From assembly GCA_947441325.1 (NCBI GenBank), contig CANETR010000200.1, positions 1-5,225 on the forward strand: DNA of 5,225 nt, given 5' to 3'. Below the pieces are notes generated by a model. It was not told where the DNA came from. It was given only the letters and a program-made list of their open reading frames with translations, and did no database searches. This DNA is from Saprospiraceae bacterium. Its GTDB lineage: Bacteria; Bacteroidota; Bacteroidia; Chitinophagales; Saprospiraceae. Shown piece after piece: positions 1-5,225 of the stretch (within the stretch, counting starts at the first letter, position 1; the number at the start of each line of letters is the position of its first letter). Both the position numbers and the translations under genes were made by a program.

Positions 1-1899
1 GCCCTCACAGCTTCTGCAACAAATATCAACGCCTCCTGTAACGGTGGCAATAACGGATCTGTCAATCTTACAATAGCAGGAACTGGTTATACCTTCAACT
101 GGAGTAATGGAGCAACAACTGAAGACATTTCAGGTCTTGCAGTTGGAACTTATAACGTGACTGCAACCAGTAGTGCAGGTTGTACTGCAACGGCTTCTGC
201 TACAGTTACACAACCTTCAGCAATTACATCAAATACGCTTACTACAACAGATGCTACCTGTTCTGCAGGTGGAACTATTGATATCAATGCATCGGGAGGT
301 ACAGGCACGCTTAATTATGCTTGGTCGAATGGTGCAAACACACAAGATGTCTCAGGATTAAGTGCTGGCAATTACACAGTTACGATAAGTGATGCAAATG
401 GCTGTAGCACAACAAACGGACCCATTGCAATTGCAGCAATTGGCACGCCTTCTGCTTCTGTTACGGTAGCTAACATCAATTGTAATGGTGGCACAAATGG
501 TTCAATAGACTTAACAGTCAGTGGCGGCACTCCGAATTACAATTATGCTTGGAGCAATGGTGCAAGTACACAGGATATCAGCGCTTTGGCAGCTGGAACT
601 TATGCTGTTACAGTAACTGACAACTTAGGCTGTACCGCTACTCAAACAAATCTTGTTGTAACTCAGCCTACAGCAGTTAGCGTTACTAATACTTCTACCA
701 ATGTAAGCTGTAATGGCGGAAATAACGGAACTATACCAGTGGCAGTTTCTGGTGGCACCAGCCCTTACAGCTATGTATGGAGCAATGGTACTACGACAGA
801 AGATTTGAATAACATCGCAGCAGGCACTTACAGCCTGACTGTAACTGATGCAAATGGTTGTATCAGAAATCTAGGGCCAGTAAATATTACACAACCTTCT
901 GCTTTAGCGATTAGCAATGTCTCAACAACTATTGCAAATTGTGGACAGCCTGATGGAACAATCACCCTTTCCGTTAACGGTGGTACAGGTGCATATACTT
1001 ACAGCTGGTCAAATGGTGCAAGTGCGGAAGACCTGACAGGTTTAGCCGAAGGCAACTACACTATTAGCGTTACAGACGTCAATGGTTGTCAGACAACACA
1101 AAATATTGCTGTAGCCGGCAGTGGTGATATCAGTATCACCCTCACGGCAGTTGATGAGGCCTGCGGTCAACCAAATACTGGCTCTGTTGATTTGACTGTT
1201 TCTGGTGGCAACTTACCACTCACTTATATTTGGTCTAATGGTGTTAGCACTGAAGACATCACAGCAGCATCAGCAGGAAATTACAGTGTCACGGTGACTG
1301 ATAGCGACGGATGTACTGTTACAGATGCTGCTACCGTAAACAGTTCGTTCCTTCCAACACTCAATGCGGGTGTTTTGAACTCTCTCGCTACTGATACTTT
1401 AATCATTTGGGGAGATCCTACCTTGCTGAGTGGTGGCAACATTGAAAGCGGCGTAAGCTATGCATGGACTTCTGTAGGACCTAGCAATGCTAACTTTAGC
1501 GCAGCTGACAGTATAAATACCAGTGTACAACCTGATGATGACGGTGTTTATCAGTTTATCATTACTGCAACATCTGCCGATGGTTGTGTTACTACTGATA
1601 CACTTTTTGTAACTGTTGAGGCAAATGACCCATCAATACCAACAGCCTTCTCTCCTAATGCGGATGGTTTGAACGATTTATTCCAGGTAGTCAATATGGA
1701 CAAACGATTCATCCGTGAATTCAAAGTCTATAATCGTTGGGGTAAGGTTGTTTATGATAATGCTGCAGAAGCCTCATGGAATGGCAGCTTCAATGGTGCA
1801 GACCAACCTCGTGAAGTATATATGTACACTATCAGCTGGGAAAATTCAAGCGGAGCAGGTTTAGTACTAAAACGTGGTACTGTAACGCTGATGAGATAA
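1..1899 (+). CDS. SprB-repeat surface protein with T9SS type B C-terminal sorting domain (5' partial)
   Basis: This is the last 632 residues of a large secreted protein. The reading frame is open from base 1, so the start and signal peptide lie outside the window. A GTG at 157 falls inside the first repeat and is not a credible start. In order it carries six SprB-like repeats (about 37-1314), one PKD/Ig-like beta-sandwich domain (about 1350-1620) and a gliding-motility-associated C-terminal domain (about 1630-1896). The composition is rich in Thr, Ser, Asn, Gly and Ala, with almost no Lys or Arg until the end, as expected for an extracellular beta-rich stalk. In known Bacteroidota, such proteins are exported by the type IX system and act as adhesins; SprB itself is the mobile gliding adhesin of Flavobacterium. 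Family and localisation are well supported, but the specific role (gliding, attachment or other) is inference. The gene ends with TAA at 1897-1899, followed by a terminator, so it is the last gene of its unit. Confidence 0.93.
   Translation, partial: ALTASATNINASCNGGNNGSVNLTIAGTGYTFNWSNGATTEDISGLAVGTYNVTATSSAGCTATASATVTQPSAITSNTLTTTDATCSAGGTIDINASGGTGTLNYAWSNGANTQDVSGLSAGNYTVTISDANGCSTTNGPIAIAAIGTPSASVTVANINCNGGTNGSIDLTVSGGTPNYNYAWSNGASTQDISALAAGTYAVTVTDNLGCTATQTNLVVTQPTAVSVTNTSTNVSCNGGNNGTIPVAVSGGTSPYSYVWSNGTTTEDLNNIAAGTYSLTVTDANGCIRNLGPVNITQPSALAISNVSTTIANCGQPDGTITLSVNGGTGAYTYSWSNGASAEDLTGLAEGNYTISVTDVNGCQTTQNIAVAGSGDISITLTAVDEACGQPNTGSVDLTVSGGNLPLTYIWSNGVSTEDITAASAGNYSVTVTDSDGCTVTDAATVNSSFLPTLNAGVLNSLATDTLIIWGDPTLLSGGNIESGVSYAWTSVGPSNANFSAADSINTSVQPDDDGVYQFIITATSADGCVTTDTLFVTVEANDPSIPTAFSPNADGLNDLFQVVNMDKRFIREFKVYNRWGKVVYDNAAEASWNGSFNGADQPREVYMYTISWENSSGAGLVLKRGTVTLMR
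37..1314 (+). repeat. Six tandem SprB-like repeats, period about 222-228 bp
   Basis: Measured from first to last cysteine, the copies lie at about 37-183, 259-405, 481-633, 709-861, 940-1089 and 1162-1314. Each has a first Cys followed by a Gly/Asn-rich turn, a conserved W-S-N-G motif, then a T-x-D-x-x-x-L-x-A-G-x-Y-x-V-T-type strand and a closing Gly-Cys. The WSNG tryptophan codons fall at 100, 322, 550, 778, 1006 and 1231, giving spacings of 222, 228, 228, 228 and 225 bases. Copies 1, 3 and 4 open with C-N-G-G, copies 5 and 6 with C-G-Q-P, and copy 2 with C-S-A-G. The two cysteines of each copy may form a disulfide; this is inference. The array probably continues to the left of the window, since copy 1 is preceded by linker sequence of the same type. 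Confidence 0.92.
1350..1620 (+). other. PKD/Ig-like domain of the surface protein
   Basis: This stretch separates the SprB-like repeats from the sorting domain and does not fit the repeat pattern, as it lacks W-S-N-G and the paired cysteines. It has a Y-A-W-T strand, a D-D-D-G-V-Y-Q-F turn and strand, and a closing D-G-C-V-T-T-D-T segment. This is the usual layout of PKD-like or Ig-like domains placed just before the C-terminal signal in Bacteroidota surface proteins. It contains a single cysteine (codon 1585-1587) with no obvious partner. The domain class is assigned by pattern only. Confidence 0.65.
1630..1896 (+). other. Gliding-motility-associated C-terminal domain (T9SS type B sorting signal)
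   Basis: The final 89 residues match the CHU_C / type B sorting domain. It begins P-S-I-P-T-A-F-S-P-N-A-D-G-L-N-D, continues with a V-Y-N-R-W-G-K-V-V-Y strand, a W-N-G-S-F-N-G turn and a Y-M-Y-T-I strand, and ends K-R-G-T-V-T-L-M-R at the C-terminus. In known systems this domain directs cargo through the type IX translocon in the outer membrane. One detail differs from the commonest form: S-P-N-A-D-G replaces S-P-N-G-D-G, a mild variant. Confidence 0.95.
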
Positions 1900-1919
1900 T
1901 CTTAGTCTTAAAAGCATCT

Positions 1920-1956
1920 AAAAAGGGCTGTCCAAATCACGGGCAGCCCTTTTTTT
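1920..1956 (+). terminator. Rho-independent terminator after the surface-protein gene, probably bidirectional
   Basis: A 14-bp stem pairs 1920-1933 with 1941-1954. Its arms read AAAAAGGGCTGTCC and GGGCAGCCCTTTTT, with one G-T wobble, and it encloses the seven-base loop AAATCAC. A run of seven T covers 1950-1956. It starts 20 bases after the stop codon of the surface-protein gene. On the minus strand the same hairpin ends in five T and lies about 124 bases beyond the receptor stop codon. No better terminator is visible for that gene, so use in both directions is likely. Confidence 0.9.
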
Positions 1957-2079
1957 AGTATGTTTATTGGTATTTAATCGGACTAGTCTTTGCCTTTCGG
2001 AATAGCCTTTTTTGAGAAATTCTCTAAAAGAAAATTTTATCTGAGTAAATTCTTTTGGCTTATGTGTAAAATATATTAC

Positions 2080-4371
2080 TTATTTTTTCTTTTCAATATT
2101 CATTCTGAACCCAATAAAAAACTCACGTCCTTGAATAGTGCCATAATTGTAAGAAGTGTCAAAAAAGGGACTAAAGCCACTTGAAAAGGCAGGGTCATTA
2201 TTACCGGATAAAGGCGAATAAGATTGTATATAATTAAAAATATTCTGAATTCCGACATAGCAGCTGTATCGCTTTCCGATATTTTTAATAATCTGCAGAT
2301 TGTGTATAGAAAAAATAGCGGATCTTTCTGGCCTTGCTGTTGAAAGTGGGTTTCCGTAAATATCTAAATCAAAAACTTCAGGCAGACTCATAGGGCCTGT
2401 CAAATTCATTGAATAAGTAAAACTGAGCCCTGCTTTTTTCCATCTGTAATTCAAATTGAAAAGTGCAGTGTAATCTGGCGAAAAAAGTAATTTATCGGAA
2501 TTTCTGACAGCATTTTGAATACTCACTTCTGAAGCATTCAAAAAATTTAAACCCAAGTTGAATGATAGTGGAAATTTGAAACTGTAATTTAGCGTCAGCG
2601 AAGTGCCAAAAATATTGGCATAACCTTTTAAGTTTCTGTAAATTAATAAATTTTGACTAGAATAATCGGGGAAGATGGCATTATCCAAGTAATTATAATA
2701 GGCGTCAGCATCTATACTGCCCTGACCTCCAAAAACAGTAAATACATAATTGATATTTAAATTAGTACTGTAACTTCGCTCAGGGTTGAGTTTCTCCTCT
2801 AGTACAACACGACGCTGACCACTTACAAAGGCATGATCTTCAGCAAAAAGATTTACAATACGAAAACCTGTTCCGACATTCAATCTAATTGTCCACCATA
2901 AGGAAGGCTTGTATTTAATATTTAGCCTTGGGGAGGGAATCAATCCATGTCTATTGTAATAATCGACTCTAAAACCTGGCATTATTGTGAGTGTATTACT
3001 TATAATTTCCCATTCATCTTGAAGCCAAATACCTGGAACTAGCGGTATATCTGGTTTATTCTCTAAACTATCGGCTGTTACAAAAGTATTATCATCGTAA
3101 TACTGCGCTCTAAATGTTAATCCTGACATCAGGTCATGTTTTTTGACTTTTTTATTCCAAATAGTATTTATGTAAGCAATACTTTGGATCGCTTCATAAA
3201 AATCGGCACCGTAATAACTATTTTGACGATGAAAGCTGAACGAATAATCGGTTCTAATATGCTCTTTAAATGGAAGTTCAAAATTGCCTAAAAATTCAAA
3301 TCGATTTGTTAGAATACTTTCGCCATAAATACTGTCATTACCCCTTAGGTTTCTGTTGCGAAAAAAAGTTTCAACGCCATTTCTTCTGTCTTCGTACAGA
3401 TATTTAATAAAGTTTTGATATTTCGATTTATTTCCAATTTTGCCAGATAATTTAGAGAAAATTGACAATCTGTTTAAGGATAAATTATCACCAAAACCAT
3501 CATTATTTCTATCCTCATAAAAATTTGAATAAGCATGCTGAAAACCTGCAAGCAGATTTTGTCCAAGAATTTTTGTTGAGAATGAAAGATTTGAATTTAA
3601 ATCCAAATCACTGCTACCCATAATATCTATTGAAAATATTGGCTGACATGCAGGATCTTTTGTTACAACATTTACAGTGCCTGCCATAGCCTCGGTTCCG
3701 TAGAGTGTAGAATTTGGACCTTTGCTCACCTCAATTCTTTCTATAATATTTATAGGGATACCGTTAAGACCGTAAACAGAAGCAAGATTTCCGTAGGCTG
3801 GTGTTCCGTCAATCAGTATCGCCGTATAGGCCGGAGGCAAGCCATTTATACTGATTGAGTTGGTATTACAAACTCCACAAGCATTGTTTTCCTGTAAGCC
3901 ATTCATTAGCTTCAGTGTCTCCATAAGCCCCATAGCAGGAGTGGTCTGTTGAATGAATTTAGTAGAATATACCGATACCTTTACCGGCGAAGCTAAGAGG
4001 TAAGTTTCCTTTAAATTTGCACTAATAATAACCTCTCCGGTTCCCATATAATCCTCCGAAAGAGTTATTGAACCAAGATTAGTATTTTTATCAATTACAA
4101 TTTTTTTATTCAGCGTGCTGTAGCCAACAAGCGAAACGCTCATAATATAGTTTGCAGCATTCAAGCTCAAATTAAAATTCCCGGCACTATCACTTACTAT
4201 ACCAAACAAAGTGCTGTCGTTTTTAAAAACTATATTTGCATATGCCAATCCAATGCCTACATTGTCTTTAACAGTACCATTAACTATATACTCCTGCGCA
4301 TTTATTGAATTGCAGGAAAGAAATAAAATAAAACTATAGGTGAAAAAATATTTATTTAATAAGGCGTTCAT
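2080..4371 (-). CDS. TonB-dependent outer-membrane receptor with carboxypeptidase-regulatory-like N-terminal domain
   Basis: This 763-residue protein is a complete receptor of normal family length that uses TonB energy to import a substrate across the outer membrane. Residues 1-25 form a signal peptide with predicted cleavage before Q26 (S-I-N-A/Q-E). Residues 28-105 form a carboxypeptidase-regulatory-like beta-sandwich, and a G-E-V-I-I-S-A segment at 112-118 resembles the stretch just before the plug. The plug runs to about 238 and shows I-N-G-L-P-P, L-I-D-G-T-P, I-E-R-I-E-V and the diagnostic G-P-N-S-T-L-Y-G-T-E-A-M-A-G-T-V-N. The rest is a 22-strand-type barrel. It resembles the CirA/FepA/BtuB-like branch rather than the SusC glycan branch, and no SusD partner is visible. 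A Cys165-x-x-Cys168 pair lies in the plug. The ATG at 4369-4371 directly follows the stop of the upstream hydrolase, so the two are probably co-transcribed. The substrate (siderophore, haem, cobamide, metal or peptide) is unknown. Confidence 0.94.
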   Translation of the reverse strand: MNALLNKYFFTYSFILFLSCNSINAQEYIVNGTVKDNVGIGLAYANIVFKNDSTLFGIVSDSAGNFNLSLNAANYIMSVSLVGYSTLNKKIVIDKNTNLGSITLSEDYMGTGEVIISANLKETYLLASPVKVSVYSTKFIQQTTPAMGLMETLKLMNGLQENNACGVCNTNSISINGLPPAYTAILIDGTPAYGNLASVYGLNGIPINIIERIEVSKGPNSTLYGTEAMAGTVNVVTKDPACQPIFSIDIMGSSDLDLNSNLSFSTKILGQNLLAGFQHAYSNFYEDRNNDGFGDNLSLNRLSIFSKLSGKIGNKSKYQNFIKYLYEDRRNGVETFFRNRNLRGNDSIYGESILTNRFEFLGNFELPFKEHIRTDYSFSFHRQNSYYGADFYEAIQSIAYINTIWNKKVKKHDLMSGLTFRAQYYDDNTFVTADSLENKPDIPLVPGIWLQDEWEIISNTLTIMPGFRVDYYNRHGLIPSPRLNIKYKPSLWWTIRLNVGTGFRIVNLFAEDHAFVSGQRRVVLEEKLNPERSYSTNLNINYVFTVFGGQGSIDADAYYNYLDNAIFPDYSSQNLLIYRNLKGYANIFGTSLTLNYSFKFPLSFNLGLNFLNASEVSIQNAVRNSDKLLFSPDYTALFNLNYRWKKAGLSFTYSMNLTGPMSLPEVFDLDIYGNPLSTARPERSAIFSIHNLQIIKNIGKRYSCYVGIQNIFNYIQSYSPLSGNNDPAFSSGFSPFFDTSYNYGTIQGREFFIGFRMNIEKKK

Positions 4372-5225
4372 TTACTTCACAGATTTTAAAAAATCTATCA
4401 CCCCTTTCATATAAAATTCCTGTTCGTCCCACATAGCAAGGTGACTTCCGTTGGCGCAATAAAGATATTTACCATTTTTAACCAATTTGCTCATTTCTTC
4501 CATTTCGGCAGGATTCATACTATCATATTTAGCACCTATCATAAGGGTTGGAACTGTCAATTCCTTCAAACGATTCCAAACTGACCAATGTTTTAAAATT
4601 CCGCCTGGAACAAATTCGCTTGGTCCCTGCATGTACTCATACACATGTGCATTTACGTGCTTGAAGCTGCGCAAAACAGGTTCTGGCCATTCTTTAGCAG
4701 GTAGGCGTAGAATGTGTCGAGTGTAGTATTCATTAAAAACAAGATCCTGATATTTTGGATTATGAAAATCGTTTTTCTTTTCAAAAACTTCCAGTGAATC
4801 TATCAATGACTTGCGCATTTCTGACCTCAATTTGGCATTATAAGCCTCATATTTATCAAAATCAGCAGTCATATTACTGATTATCATTCCTTTGAGATTT
4901 TTTTGATACTTCAGCGCATATTCCATAGCCAATATACCACCCCAGGAATTGCCCAAAATAAAGAAGTTTTCACTGTTGAGTCCCAGTTTTTGACGAACCT
5001 GTTCCAATTCTTCCACAAAACGCTCTATGGTCCAAAGACTATCATTTTCAGGCTGATCGGAATAATAAGAGCCCAACTGATCGTAATGATAAAACTCGAT
5101 ACCAGCCTGTGGGAAAAAGCTTTCGAAACATTCCATGTACTCATGCGTGAGCGCAGGACCTCCGTGCAATAGCAGAACCTTTATCTTAGGATTATTACCA
5201 ATTCTTTTAGTCCAAACTTTATGAC
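4372..5225 (-). CDS. Proline-iminopeptidase-family alpha/beta hydrolase (5' partial)
   Basis: This serine hydrolase of peptidase family S33 type lacks its N-terminus, because the frame stays open to the right edge. The stretch before the first motif reads H-K-V-W-T-K-R-I-G-N-N-P-K-I-K-V-L-L-L, so the TTG at 5167-5169 is an internal leucine and not a start. Visible motifs are the oxyanion H-G-G-P-A (5152-5166), D-Q-L-G-S-Y-Y-S-D-Q-P (5050-5082) and the nucleophile elbow G-N-S-W-G-G (4936-4953). The Ser is at 4945-4947, the probable catalytic Asp in G-A-K-Y-D at 4522-4524, and the His in G-S-H at 4441-4443. A helical cap with M-Q-G-P-S-E-F lies between elbow and Asp. All triad residues are present, so it should be active. 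Family members release N-terminal proline or other residues from peptides, but some act on esters or amides. The TAA stop abuts the receptor ATG. A signal peptide cannot be judged because that end is missing. Confidence 0.92.
   Translation of the reverse strand, partial: HKVWTKRIGNNPKIKVLLLHGGPALTHEYMECFESFFPQAGIEFYHYDQLGSYYSDQPENDSLWTIERFVEELEQVRQKLGLNSENFFILGNSWGGILAMEYALKYQKNLKGMIISNMTADFDKYEAYNAKLRSEMRKSLIDSLEVFEKKNDFHNPKYQDLVFNEYYTRHILRLPAKEWPEPVLRSFKHVNAHVYEYMQGPSEFVPGGILKHWSVWNRLKELTVPTLMIGAKYDSMNPAEMEEMSKLVKNGKYLYCANGSHLAMWDEQEFYMKGVIDFLKSVK

Noticed and set aside
173..361. Open frame of 62 codons on the + strand inside the surface-protein gene
   Set aside because: It is an out-of-frame shadow of the repeat region. 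Its Gln/Leu-rich translation simply mirrors the shifted Thr/Ala codons, and no domain is visible.
1984..1992. TAGTCTTTG, close to the Bacteroidota promoter element TAnnTTTG
   Set aside because: The spacing is off by one base, no convincing -33 TTTG element lies at the right distance, and there is no + strand gene downstream to serve.
2014..2024. Small inverted repeat GAGA-AAT-TCTC as a terminator for the receptor gene
   Set aside because: The stem is only four base pairs, and on the minus strand it is followed by A, not T, so it would not terminate transcription. The hairpin at 1920-1956 is a better candidate.
1990..2184. Open frame of 64 codons on the + strand
   Set aside because: It begins with TTG in the AT-rich gap and runs antisense into the end of the receptor gene. 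No ribosome site or recognisable domain is seen.
4310..4318. Cys20 of the receptor (F-L-S-C) as a lipoprotein cleavage site
   Set aside because: The -3 residue is Phe and the -2 residue Leu, a poor lipobox. A normal signal-peptidase site before Gln26 fits better, and receptors of this class are barrel proteins rather than lipoproteins.
4487..4726. Open frame of 79 codons on the + strand
   Set aside because: It is antisense to the hydrolase, whose catalytic Asp and cap motifs are clear in the other strand.
4903..5172. Open frame of 89 codons on the + strand
   Set aside because: It is antisense to the hydrolase region carrying the H-G-G-P-A and G-N-S-W-G-G motifs, so it is a shadow.

Overview
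The window looks like chromosomal DNA from a member of the Bacteroidota, probably an environmental or gliding-type lineage. Two family-level markers point there. One is a C-terminal secretion signal of the gliding-motility / type IX secretion (T9SS) type B class on a SprB-repeat surface protein. The other is a TonB-dependent receptor with the carboxypeptidase-regulatory-like N-terminal extension and the '..NAQ' signal-peptide end common in this phylum. The genus cannot be told from the sequence.

Layout: bases 1-1899 (+ strand) are the 3' part of a large secreted repeat protein whose start lies before the window. It has six SprB-like repeats, one PKD/Ig-like domain and the C-terminal sorting domain. 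A strong hairpin terminator follows at 1920-1956. From the other side come two minus-strand genes. The first is a proline-iminopeptidase-family alpha/beta hydrolase (4372-5225, its N-terminus beyond the right edge). Its stop codon directly abuts the start codon of the second, a 763-residue TonB-dependent outer-membrane receptor (2080-4371). The two units converge on the 180-base gap 1900-2079, and the hairpin there can probably serve both directions.

How the genes may work together: the surface protein is an independent unit, likely an adhesin or gliding-related filament protein exported by T9SS and anchored at the cell surface. The hydrolase and receptor very probably share a transcript, which suggests uptake of a substrate through the outer membrane linked to a peptidase- or esterase-like hydrolysis step. 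The substrate is not determinable from sequence alone. Unusual details are a Cys-x-x-Cys pair in the receptor plug, an Asp-rich calcium-like loop in its barrel, and a repeat array whose invariant serine is encoded by both AGY and TCN codons. I saw no mobile element, CRISPR array or RNA gene, and nothing that clearly amounts to an undescribed system.
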